Assembly: GCA_016721845.1 (NCBI GenBank)
Contig: JADKHK010000003.1
Location: 396,021 to 460,020 of the forward strand
Length of the DNA: 64,000 nucleotides
DNA from: Lysobacterales bacterium
GTDB taxonomy: Bacteria; Pseudomonadota; Gammaproteobacteria; Xanthomonadales; Ahniellaceae
Reading direction: 5' to 3'
A program made the position numbers and the translations under genes. This document shows positions 1 through 9,489 of the stretch, one piece after another. Each line of letters begins with the position of its first letter. Within the stretch, counting starts at the first letter, position 1. The notes under the pieces are model-generated. The model saw only the letters and a list, made by a program, of their open reading frames with translations. It made no database searches and was not told the origin of the DNA.

Positions 1-720
1 ATCGCCGCGCACGACCTGCGCAATCCGCTCAGTTCGATCATCGGTTTCGCCGACCTGATTCGGGCCGAACGCGAATCGATCGAGGATGCGCGTCGCCATG
101 CCAACATCATCGTCGCTGCGGCCGAGCGCACGCTCAAGCTGGTCAGCGATCTGCTGGAGTCTTCGGTGCTCGATGCCGGTCAGATCAAGCTGCAGCAGGC
201 GCCCTGCGATCTCGCCGTCCTGGTCGCCGATGCCCTGAGCCGGGTCGCTGCACGCGCGCAGGCGAAGCAGCAGCAGATCGACTTCCGCGCCGCCGCCGGC
301 GCCATCGTGCTGGCCGATGCGGAACGGCTCGACCAGGTGTTCGAGAACCTGTTGTCGAATGCCATCAAGTTCTCGCCGGTGAAAGGGCTGATCGAAGTCT
401 GGATCGAACTGGATGCGGAGCGTGCGCGCGTCGCGGTCCGCGACTACGGGCCGGGTCTGTCGGTGGATGACCGGCGCCAGTTGTTCCGGCGCTTCCAGCG
501 GCTGTCCGCGCGCCCGACCGGCGGCGAAAGTTCGACCGGCCTCGGTCTCGCCATCGTCAAGGACCTGGTCGAATTGCACGGCGGCACGGTGCGCGCGGAA
601 TCAGAGGGCATCGGCCGCGGCGCCACCTTCCTGGTGGAGTTGCCGCGTCTGCAGAATCCGCCGCTGCGGATGGCGACCGCCGCGAACGAAACCGATCCGG
701 CGCATCAACGCACCGGCTGA
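1..720 (+). CDS. Sensor histidine kinase, C-terminal part (5' end outside window)
   Basis: The reading frame is open from base 1, so only the catalytic end of the kinase is present (239 residues). The H-box HDLRNP is at the very start, with the phospho-acceptor His at residue 4. It is followed by a dimerisation helix, the N-box (ENLLSNAIKFSP), the G1 box (DYGPGLS) and the G2 box (TGLGLAIVKDL) of an ATP-binding HATPase_c domain. This is a standard HisKA/HATPase_c core that autophosphorylates and passes phosphate to a response regulator. The sensing domain and any partner lie upstream of the window, so the signal cannot be inferred. The gene converges on the DUF3106 gene, and the two 3' ends overlap by 16 bases. 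Confidence 0.93.
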   Translation: MAAHDLRNPLSSIIGFADLIRAERESIEDARRHANIIVAAAERTLKLVSDLLESSVLDAGQIKLQQAPCDLAVLVADALSRVAARAQAKQQQIDFRAAAGAIVLADAERLDQVFENLLSNAIKFSPVKGLIEVWIELDAERARVAVRDYGPGLSVDDRRQLFRRFQRLSARPTGGESSTGLGLAIVKDLVELHGGTVRAESEGIGRGATFLVELPRLQNPPLRMATAANETDPAHQRTG

Positions 721-1388
721 ACCTCGGCGGTCGGCAAGGTCTCGATGAAGGCGAGACGTTCGTCCACGCCCATCGCCAGCAGTCGCGCGTGCAGGGCCTG
801 GCGTTCCTGCGGCGGCAGGCTGCGCATGTGCGCGAGCAGGCGCTGCCGTTCCGGGGGCGTGAAGCGCGCGATCATCTCCTGAGTCGCGGCGCGCTGGTCC
901 GGCGGCACTTGCTGCAACATGCGTTCGCGGGCACCGAGCTGTTCGTTGCGCATGCCTTCGATATAGGCGCGGCGTTCCTTCGGCGACATGCCTTCGAAGC
1001 GGCGACGCATTTGCGCACGCTGTGCCGGGCTGAGTTGCTGGAAGCGCTGGTAGGTGCCGCGCAGTCGCTGCTGCTGTTCCGGCGGCAATTGCCGGAACGC
1101 GCGGTAGCGCTCGCGGATGCGGCGCTTCTCGGTGTCCGGCAATTTCTGCCAGTCGCCGAATCGCTGCGCCGCACCGCGCTTGTCCTGCGGCGTCATCGCG
1201 TTCCAGCGCTGGGCGCCGAGGCGAAGGTTCTGCCGTGTCTCGGCGGGCAGGGTCGGCCACTGTTCGGCGAATGGCATCAACACGCGCTGTTCGGCCGGGG
1301 TCAACGCGTCGAACGCGACGTCGTCCGCGGCCATCGCGCTGCCGGCCGCAGCCAACAGCGCGAACACCAGCACGCGCAGGCTAGTCAT
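705..1388 (-). CDS. DUF3106 periplasmic protein
   Basis: This 227-residue protein starts at the ATG that gives a clean signal peptide (MTSLRVLVFALLAAAGSAMA). A longer upstream reading is low-complexity shadow. The mature part is almost wholly charged helix built from repeats such as LPPEQQQRLR, LSPAQRAQMRRRF and MSPKERRAYIE, which are typical of DUF3106. The function of the family is not established; its repeated (L/M)xPxERxxLR pattern suggests a helical periplasmic chaperone or sensor. It is the last gene of a sigma factor / anti-sigma / small ORF / DUF3106 run on this strand. Its ATG overlaps the stop of the small ORF (ATGACTAG), which suggests translational coupling. Confidence 0.85.
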   Translation of the reverse strand: MTSLRVLVFALLAAAGSAMAADDVAFDALTPAEQRVLMPFAEQWPTLPAETRQNLRLGAQRWNAMTPQDKRGAAQRFGDWQKLPDTEKRRIRERYRAFRQLPPEQQQRLRGTYQRFQQLSPAQRAQMRRRFEGMSPKERRAYIEGMRNEQLGARERMLQQVPPDQRAATQEMIARFTPPERQRLLAHMRSLPPQERQALHARLLAMGVDERLAFIETLPTAEVQPVR

Positions 1389-1599
1389 CGACAGCTTTCT
1401 TGGCGGGAATGGACGCGGCATCGTCGGTCTTGGATTTCGGGGCAGTTTCGGGATGCTGGTGGGGTGTCGTTGTCGTGTCGTCGGGCAATTCGCGTTCGAT
1501 GCGGACCGGATCTTCGGGCTTGCCCTCGGCGTCGGCGAACTCGGCGAGATAGAGCAGCAGCTCGGCACTCGGCGCGTCGACCGCGTCGCTGGCGCGCAC
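1381..1599 (-). CDS. Small overlapping ORF between anti-sigma gene and DUF3106 gene
   Basis: A 72-residue reading frame starts with GTG three bases before the anti-sigma stop codon and ends by overlapping the DUF3106 start. The translation contains an acidic, protein-like stretch (SAELLLYLAEFADAEG, followed by a Pro/Thr/Lys-rich tail) unlike the Arg-rich shadow frames nearby. From memory, related Xanthomonadales clusters carry a small secreted protein with a similar ELLxxLxEF motif in this place. No good ribosome-binding site precedes the GTG. The frame also stays open upstream into the anti-sigma gene, so the true start, or a frameshift joining the two, is uncertain. I infer a real short gene, with no known function. 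Confidence 0.5.
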   Translation of the reverse strand: MRASDAVDAPSAELLLYLAEFADAEGKPEDPVRIERELPDDTTTTPHQHPETAPKSKTDDAASIPAKKAVDD

Positions 1600-1601
1600 G
1601 T

Positions 1602-1958
1602 CTAGCCAGACGCCGGCTGCGCATCCAGCCAGGCATAGAAATCGAGCTCCTCGTAGAGTTCGAGATTCTCGGACCCGGCCAGCATCGTGAAGTCGTCCGG
1701 CAAGGTGCCGGCGGTCGGCACCGGCACCGTTTCCGGCATCAGTCGCGGCCAGACCGCGACCGCCAGTGCCAGCGAGAAAGCGCCAGCCAACGTCGCCGGC
1801 CACAGCCATCGCCGTGGCACCGGCTTCCGCGCCGCCTGCAGCGCCGACTGGCGCGCCTGGTTCAAGCGCGACAGGGTCGCCGCATCGAGATCGCGGGCGC
1901 TGGTATCGAGCTGCTGGCGGATGCGGTCGGTCCACGGTGCCTCGTCGTGCTCAGCCAT
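1602..1958 (-). CDS. Putative anti-sigma factor, single-pass membrane protein
   Basis: This 118-residue protein has an N-terminal charged helix (about residues 1-45), one transmembrane segment (WLWPATLAGAFSLALAVAVW, about 50-70) and a short periplasmic tail ending in an aromatic/acidic stretch (LYEELDFYAWLDA). Its start overlaps the end of the sigma-factor gene by 8 bases, and this layout is typical of an ECF sigma factor with its cognate membrane anti-sigma factor. There is no HxxxCxxC zinc-binding anti-sigma motif, so the assignment rests on topology and position. The DUF3106 protein downstream could be the periplasmic partner. Function is inferred. Confidence 0.7.
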   Translation of the reverse strand: MAEHDEAPWTDRIRQQLDTSARDLDAATLSRLNQARQSALQAARKPVPRRWLWPATLAGAFSLALAVAVWPRLMPETVPVPTAGTLPDDFTMLAGSENLELYEELDFYAWLDAQPASG

Positions 1959-2565
1959 GATGGTGCTCCAATCGTGTGCGCAAGGCCGTCATCGCGCGCG
2001 ACAGATGGGTTTTGACGCTGCCTTCGCTGCAGGCCATGGCGCGCGCCGTGTCGGCCACGTCCAGTCCTTCCCAGACCCGCAACAGAAAAGCCTGGCGCTG
2101 CCGGTTCGGCAGCGCACGCAGCGCGAGGTCGAGCGCATCGGCCGTTTCGGCATCGGCGACATGCTGACAGGGTTGCGGCGCGCGCGGATCGGCGACATTC
2201 GCGAGCGGGTCAGCGTCCTCGTCGCGACCGACGATGCGATCGATCCAGCCGAGCCAGCGCGAACGCACCTGGTGGCGACGATGGAAATCGAGCACGCGAC
2301 TGTCGAGCACGCGGTGGAACAGGGGCGCCCAGTCGGTCGCCGGCTTGTCGCGGTAATTGCGCACGAAGGTCAACATGCAATCCTGGACAATGTCGAGCGC
2401 GTCCTCGCGATTGCCGACACCGAATTCGGCCATGCGCAAGGCCCGGCGTTCGACGCCGCGCAGGAACGCGTCGAGCGCATCGTGGTTGCGGGCGCCCGGC
2501 GTACCGGCACGCGGGGTCGCGGGGCGGTCGCTGTCCATCCAGTGCATCGCCAAAGTGTGGGTCAT
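1951..2565 (-). CDS. ECF-type RNA polymerase sigma factor
   Basis: This 204-residue protein has the two sigma-70 regions. Region 2 lies around residues 30-100 (DALDIVQDCMLTFVRNY) and region 4 around 140-200, with a helix-turn-helix (VADTARAMACSEGSVKTHL). The linker between them (about 100-135) is acidic and longer than usual. It directs RNA polymerase to a small regulon and is probably held by the membrane protein encoded immediately downstream. The start at 2565 is the first ATG; a second ATG six codons in (2547) is possible. No convincing autoregulated ECF promoter was recognised upstream. Confidence 0.9.
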   Translation of the reverse strand: MTHTLAMHWMDSDRPATPRAGTPGARNHDALDAFLRGVERRALRMAEFGVGNREDALDIVQDCMLTFVRNYRDKPATDWAPLFHRVLDSRVLDFHRRHQVRSRWLGWIDRIVGRDEDADPLANVADPRAPQPCQHVADAETADALDLALRALPNRQRQAFLLRVWEGLDVADTARAMACSEGSVKTHLSRAMTALRTRLEHHHG

Positions 2566-3045
2566 TGTAGGGGCGCGGTGGGGATTCGAGGATCGCTAAC
2601 GCCGCTCCGGAAAAACGGTTGACACGGAGCCGGACAGCCGCTCCGCCGCATTCCTGCTCGGGGCGGTTTTGCGCTGTAGTTCACAGGCAGGCCGATCCTT
2701 GTCAAGCGTCGCTCCCGATGTCTCCGTATGGCCACGGGTTTTCGGCGGCACGTCTACAACCATTTGTTTTCGTTGCTTAAATTATTGTGGCTAGTTTTTG
2801 ACCGGGCAAGCTGGAGGCCGCGTCGGGCCGCGCTCGGCGACGCTTGTTGGTGGCTCCATCCACACAGTTATCCACAGCGGCTGTGGATAAGACAGTTTCT
2901 GATATTGGATCAATTGCTTGACGCAGATTTCTCGACATGACGTGATGAGTCGTCACGACATCGATCACTGATGCGGAATTCCGGACCGATCCGGCCTGTG
3001 GAACCAACCGCTAGACTGCGCGCCCGGCCTCCGAATCGCGTCCCC
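2566..3045. other. Gene-free interval between sigma factor and priA
   Basis: These 480 bases hold the divergent promoters of the sigma-factor operon and priA. No convincing gene is present; the short ORFs here have no protein-like composition. Around 2752-2805 the sequence is AT-rich for this genome (for example TTAAATTATTG). It is followed by two inverted DnaA boxes (2868-2890) and a further small inverted repeat CGTGA/TCACG at 2941-2957. Confidence 0.7.
2868..2890. promoter_or_regulatory. Inverted pair of perfect DnaA boxes
   Basis: TTATCCACA at 2868-2876 and its exact reverse complement TGTGGATAA at 2882-2890 are separated by 5 bases. Both match the 9-base consensus DnaA box with no mismatch. 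The pair lies 155 bases upstream of the priA start and beside an AT-rich patch. It may regulate priA or the sigma operon through DnaA, or titrate DnaA. None of the usual chromosomal origin genes (dnaA, dnaN, rpmH) is in this window. Confidence 0.75.
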
Positions 3046-5217
<2,172 letters not shown>

Positions 5218-5255
5218 GCGCTTGCCAGACGCGTCGCGATCGTGACACTAGGGCC

Positions 5256-6188
5256 ATGACCGATGCCCCCTACCCGCGCGACCTGATCGGCTACGGCCGC
5301 AACCCGCCGCATGCACGCTGGCCGGGCGGCGCCCGGATCGCCGTGCAATTCGTGCTGAATTACGAAGAGGGCGGCGAGAACTGCGTCCTGCACGGCGACG
5401 GCGGCTCCGAGCAATTCCTGTCCGAGATCATCGGTGCCGCAAGTTATCCGGATCGTCACCTGAGCATGGAGTCGATCTACGAATACGGCGCGCGCGTCGG
5501 CGGCTGGCGGATCCTGCGCGAGTTCGAGAAACGCGCCCTGCCCCTGACTGTGTTCGGCGTGGCGATGGCGATGCAGCGCCATCCCGAATTCATTCAGGCC
5601 TGCGCCGAAGTCGGCCACGAGATCGCGGCGCACGGCTGGCGCTGGATCCACTACCAGAACATCCCCGAGGACATCGAACGCGAGCACCTCGAACGCGCGG
5701 TCGCAATCCAGCGTGCGCTCACCGGCAGCGCGCCGCTCGGCTGGTACACCGGACGCGATTCACCGAACACGCGCCGGCTCGTGGTCGAGCACGGCGGCTT
5801 CGAGTACGACAGCGACTATTACGGCGACGATCTGCCGTTCTGGAGCCAAGTCGAGATCTCCGACGGTTCCCGCCGGCCGCATTTGATCGTGCCGTACACG
5901 CTCGACACCAACGACATGCGCTTCGCGACACCGCAGGGCTTCAACACCGCAGCGCATTTCTTCGACTATTTGCGCGACAGTTTCGACACGCTGTACGCGG
6001 AGGGCGCGGAAACGCCGCGAATGATGTCGATCGGCATGCACTGCCGCCTGCTCGGCCGACCCGGACGCATCGTGGCGCTGCAGCGCTTCCTCGACCACAT
6101 CGAGCGCCATGACCGGGTGTGGGTCTGCCGGCGCATCGACATCGCGCAACACTGGATGGAAACCCATCCGTTCGTCGCAGCGAGTTAG
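5256..6188 (+). CDS. puuE: PuuE-type polysaccharide deacetylase family protein (putative cofactor-independent allantoinase)
   Basis: This 310-residue protein has the NodB/polysaccharide-deacetylase fold with the N-terminal pattern DLIGYGRNPP..WPGGARIAVQFVLNYEEGGEN. That pattern is characteristic of PuuE, the allantoinase that opens allantoin to allantoate without metal-amidohydrolase similarity. The AEVGHEIAAHGWRW motif carries the conserved His pair, and SIGMHCRLLGRPGR is the C-terminal family signature. No other purine-degradation gene (uricase, allantoicase, ureidoglycolate lyase) is beside it, so the substrate is assigned by family resemblance only. The gene converges on the ABC-F gene, with a 4-base overlap of the two 3' ends. 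Confidence 0.82.
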   Translation: MTDAPYPRDLIGYGRNPPHARWPGGARIAVQFVLNYEEGGENCVLHGDGGSEQFLSEIIGAASYPDRHLSMESIYEYGARVGGWRILREFEKRALPLTVFGVAMAMQRHPEFIQACAEVGHEIAAHGWRWIHYQNIPEDIEREHLERAVAIQRALTGSAPLGWYTGRDSPNTRRLVVEHGGFEYDSDYYGDDLPFWSQVEISDGSRRPHLIVPYTLDTNDMRFATPQGFNTAAHFFDYLRDSFDTLYAEGAETPRMMSIGMHCRLLGRPGRIVALQRFLDHIERHDRVWVCRRIDIAQHWMETHPFVAAS

Positions 6189-8068
6189 TTCGAGAGCGCT
6201 TCCACGGCTTCGGCGGCACCCAGCCAGCGGGCTTCGGCCTCGTCGAGCTTGCGTCGCGCCTCTGCCTGGCGCTGGGTCGCGGCGAGGACCTTGAACTTGT
6301 CCTGGTTGAAGAAGCCCGGCGCGGCGACTTCGGCATCGGCCAGCTGCATCGCCTTCTGCAACTGCTCCATATCGGCCTCGGCGGCCTTCAGGGCATCGCG
6401 CAGCGCGCGCTCCTGCTTCTTCTGGGCCTTGTCGTTCTGGCGCGGCGATCGCTCCGAATTTCCCGGTTTCGTGCTGCCCGCGTCATTGCGCGGGCCATTG
6501 CCACGGGTACTCAGCCATTTCGCGTATTCGTCGAGATCGCCGTCGAACTCGCCCACGGCACCGTCGCAGACACGGATCAACTGGTCGCAGGTGGCACCGA
6601 CGAGATGGCGGTCATGCGAGACCAGCACGACCGCGCCATCAAAATCCGACAGCGCGATTTCGAGTGCCTGGCGCATGTCGAGATCGAGATGGTTGGTCGG
6701 TTCGTCGAGCAGCAGCAGGTTGGGCTTGCGATACACGACCATCGCCAGCGCGAGCCGGGCCTTCTCGCCGCCGGAAAAGGGTGCGACCGATTCGAACACG
6801 CGGTCGCCGACGAAGTTGAAGCTGCCGAGGACACTGCGCAGTTCCTGTTCGCCCTTCTTCGGGTCGAGCAGCTTGAAGTGTTCGAGCGGCGACAGGTTCG
6901 GATGCAACTGCTCGAGCTGATGCTGCGCGAAATAGCCGACGCGCAGATCCGGATGGCGGGTCATCTCGCCGTCGCGGATGTCGAGCTCGCCGGCCAGCAG
7001 CTTGACCAGAGTCGACTTGCCCTCGCCATTCGGGCCGACCAGCCCGATGCGCTGGCCCGGTTCGAGACTGAGCTTGATGCGCGAGAGCACGGTGCGTTCG
7101 CCATAACCGACCGCGGCATCGTGCAGGCGGATGAGGGGCGAGGGCAACCGGTCCGGCTGCGGGAAATCGAAGCTGAATTCGCTGTCGGCCATGACCGGCG
7201 CGACCAGCTTGATGCGCTCGATCATCTTGACGCGCGACTGCGCCTGGCGCGCCTTCGCGGCACTGGCTTTGAAGCGATCGACGAAACTCTGCAGGTGCGC
7301 GATCGTGCGTTGCTGTGCGGCCGACACGGCCGCCTGCTGCGCCAGACGATCGGCGCGCAGGCGTTCGAATTGCGAATAGTTGCCGGTGTACAGCGTGGCC
7401 TTGCTCTCGGCCAGATGCAGGGTATGGGTGCACACGGCGTCGAGGAATTCGCGGTCATGCGAGATCAGCAGCAGCGTGCCTTCATAGGCCAGCAGCCAGT
7501 TCTGCAGCCAGACCACGGCATCGATGTCGAGATGGTTGGTCGGTTCGTCGAGCAGCAGCAGGTCGGCGCGCGTCATCAGCACGCGTGCCAGATTCAGGCG
7601 CATGCGCCAGCCGCCGGAGAACGAATCGACCGGGTTGTTGATGGTGTCCGGCTTGAAGCCGAGGCCGTCGAGCATGCGCGCCGCGCGCGCCGCCGCGGCA
7701 TAGCCGCCGATCGCGTGCAGGCGTTCGTGGCCATGACCGATGCGGTCGGCGTCGTGCACGATTTCGGCCTCGCGCAGATCCGCCTCGACCGCGCGCAACT
7801 CGGCATCGCCGTCGAGCACGTACTCGATCGCCGGCGCCGTGGTGTGCGGCATCTCCTGCGCGACCGACGCGATCAGCAGGTTGCGCGGCAGCGATACGTC
7901 ACCTTGATCGGCCGAAATCTCGCCCTGGATCAAGGCGAACAGGCTGGACTTGCCGGTGCCGTTGCGACCGACGAAACCGACACGCTGGCCACGGTGGATG
8001 GTCGCGGACAAGCCATCGATGAGCACCCGCGGCCCACGCCGCAGGCGAAGATTGGAGAAACTGAGCAT
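6185..8068 (-). CDS. ABC-F family ATPase (YheS-like)
   Basis: This 627-residue soluble protein has two ABC ATPase domains and no membrane segments. Walker A motifs are GRNGTGKS (34-41) and GPNGEGKS (about 345). The signatures are SFSGGWRMRLNLA and FSGGEKARLALA, both followed by LLLLDEPTNHLD. The interdomain linker is helical and charged (ABC_tran_Xtn, about 240-290), and the C-terminus is a Lys/Glu-rich coiled coil (about 530-627) as in YheS/Uup-type proteins. ABC-F proteins bind the ribosomal E site and relieve stalled or inhibited translation. Which member this is cannot be settled, but the length and C-terminal extension fit YheS best. Confidence 0.92.
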   Translation of the reverse strand: MLSFSNLRLRRGPRVLIDGLSATIHRGQRVGFVGRNGTGKSSLFALIQGEISADQGDVSLPRNLLIASVAQEMPHTTAPAIEYVLDGDAELRAVEADLREAEIVHDADRIGHGHERLHAIGGYAAAARAARMLDGLGFKPDTINNPVDSFSGGWRMRLNLARVLMTRADLLLLDEPTNHLDIDAVVWLQNWLLAYEGTLLLISHDREFLDAVCTHTLHLAESKATLYTGNYSQFERLRADRLAQQAAVSAAQQRTIAHLQSFVDRFKASAAKARQAQSRVKMIERIKLVAPVMADSEFSFDFPQPDRLPSPLIRLHDAAVGYGERTVLSRIKLSLEPGQRIGLVGPNGEGKSTLVKLLAGELDIRDGEMTRHPDLRVGYFAQHQLEQLHPNLSPLEHFKLLDPKKGEQELRSVLGSFNFVGDRVFESVAPFSGGEKARLALAMVVYRKPNLLLLDEPTNHLDLDMRQALEIALSDFDGAVVLVSHDRHLVGATCDQLIRVCDGAVGEFDGDLDEYAKWLSTRGNGPRNDAGSTKPGNSERSPRQNDKAQKKQERALRDALKAAEADMEQLQKAMQLADAEVAAPGFFNQDKFKVLAATQRQAEARRKLDEAEARWLGAAEAVEALSN

Positions 8069-8077
8069 GGACGTAGT

Positions 8078-9145
8078 CTAGCGGGCCGTGCCTGAATCAC
8101 GATGGCCTGATACCGCTGGACCTTGGCGATAGTGACCGGGCGTCACGCCGGTCCAGCGCCTGAAGCAGCGCGCGAAGTTGCTGGCATCGGCGTAGCCGAG
8201 GCGTTCGGCGATGCGCTCGATCGGCAGGTCGGTATCGCGCAGCCAGAAGCGGGCGCGCTCGCTGCGCAGTTCGTCGCCCAGTGCACGCAGGCTATGGCCT
8301 TCGTCGGCCAGGCGCCGGAACAGGCTGCGGGTGGACAGATGCAGTTGCGCGGCGATCTCCTCCGCGCCCGGCAGGCGATCGGCACTGTCGGCCAGCAGCA
8401 TGCGCACGCGTTCGCCGACGCGCCGGCGCTGCTGATGGGCTTCGAGCAGGCGCGCGCACTCTGCCGCAGCGCGGGCGTGACTGCGGGCATCGGCGGTGAG
8501 GCAACTTCGCGCCAGCAGTTCGGCCGGGAATTGCAGGCGCAGCACATCGCCGCGGACGAAGTGCACCGTCCCTTCGAGATGGTCGCGATAGCGTTCCAGC
8601 CAAGCTGGCGCCAGTCCCGGCACGCGATAACACGCGTCACGCATGCTGGTGCCGGACAGCGATTGCAGGACGCGTTCGATGATCACCAGCATCGCGTCGA
8701 ACACGAAGCCGCGCGCCTCGCCCAGATCGAGCGCATCGGTGATCGACAGCTCGCCGCCGGCACGCGTCGGCCGCCAGTCGAAACGCAGCGCGCGGGTACG
8801 CAGCGGTGCGAAGCGCGCGATCGTCTGCAGCGCTTCCTCCAGGGTGCCGCTCGCAAAGGCCGCGCTGCCGACCAGACCATGCGTATGGGTTTGCGCGGCG
8901 GCACCGAGCTCGAGCCCGAGCCAGGGCGTCGCGGTCGCCGTCAACGCCGCAGCCATCCATTCGCGCGCCGGCGCCAGCGGCAACATCGCGTCCTCGTCGC
9001 GAATCGGCGCCCGGGAGGCCTGCAACAGGGCCGGAATCTCGACAGCACGCCGTGCCAGCACCGCCCCGAGCACGCGCAGATAGATGGGATGGAACGCGGG
9101 TGCGTTGGCGCCCGTCGTCGTGTCGCGACGCCCGCCGGCGCGCAT
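8078..9145 (-). CDS. AraC-family transcriptional regulator (arabinose-bd-like N-terminal domain)
   Basis: This 355-residue protein has an N-terminal ligand domain of about 200 residues (ILLQAS..., GLELGAAAQTHTHGLVG) that matches the AraC_binding_2/arabinose-bd type seen in OruR and AlkR-like regulators. The C-terminal AraC double helix-turn-helix lies at about 245-345 (AEEIAAQLHLSTRSLFRRLADEG and IERIAERLGYADASNFARCFRRW). It is transcribed away from alkB, with only a small membrane-protein gene between, and 6 bases separate the two minus-strand genes. By context it could activate alkB in response to an alkane or fatty product. That is inference; no binding site was identified. Confidence 0.9.
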   Translation of the reverse strand: MRAGGRRDTTTGANAPAFHPIYLRVLGAVLARRAVEIPALLQASRAPIRDEDAMLPLAPAREWMAAALTATATPWLGLELGAAAQTHTHGLVGSAAFASGTLEEALQTIARFAPLRTRALRFDWRPTRAGGELSITDALDLGEARGFVFDAMLVIIERVLQSLSGTSMRDACYRVPGLAPAWLERYRDHLEGTVHFVRGDVLRLQFPAELLARSCLTADARSHARAAAECARLLEAHQQRRRVGERVRMLLADSADRLPGAEEIAAQLHLSTRSLFRRLADEGHSLRALGDELRSERARFWLRDTDLPIERIAERLGYADASNFARCFRRWTGVTPGHYRQGPAVSGHRDSGTAR

Positions 9146-9151
9146 CGTCGC

Positions 9152-9331
9152 TCAGTCCGACTTCTTCACGAGCGGATCGAGGAAAACGATCAGAAAGGTC
9201 GCCACCGGCCCAAGCAACAGCGACAACAGCCACCAGTTCAGGCCACTGCGGCCCTTGCCTTGCGCCAGTCCGGCATTGACCAGGGACAGCGTGCCCCAGC
9301 CGACGAAGTAGGAACCGTTGCTCATGTCCAT
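9152..9331 (-). CDS. Small two-helix membrane protein
   Basis: This 59-residue protein has a hydrophobic N-terminal segment (SYFVGWGTLSLVNAGLA), a basic turn (QGKGRSG) and a second membrane helix (WWLLSLLLGPVATFLIVFL). The ATG at 9331 is preceded by a GGAG eight bases away, so I prefer it to the longer upstream frame. From memory, similar proteins in Xanthomonadaceae are sometimes mislabelled antitermination protein NusG, with no real NusG similarity. It lies upstream of, and probably in one transcript with, the AraC regulator and is divergent from alkB. Function unknown. Confidence 0.7.
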   Translation of the reverse strand: MDMSNGSYFVGWGTLSLVNAGLAQGKGRSGLNWWLLSLLLGPVATFLIVFLDPLVKKSD

Positions 9332-9489
9332 GACCTGCACTCCGACGGGAAACTGCGCCCGATCATGCGCGGCGTCCGGACGCCCGGCAAGCAGATTTGG
9401 CAGAAAATGACGAATCGTTGGCGGATGCATCGGTGTTTCGACGTCCTTGTTCCTTTCAAGCTGATGCGGTCCCGAATTGCGAGCCCGCC

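Noticed and set aside
2752..2890. Chromosomal replication origin
   Set aside because: Only two DnaA boxes and no dnaA, dnaN, rpmH or gidA; too little to call oriC, so kept as a regulatory finding.
6119..8095. 658-residue plus-strand ORF
   Set aside because: Shadow of the ABC-F gene, whose Walker and signature motifs prove the minus strand is coding.
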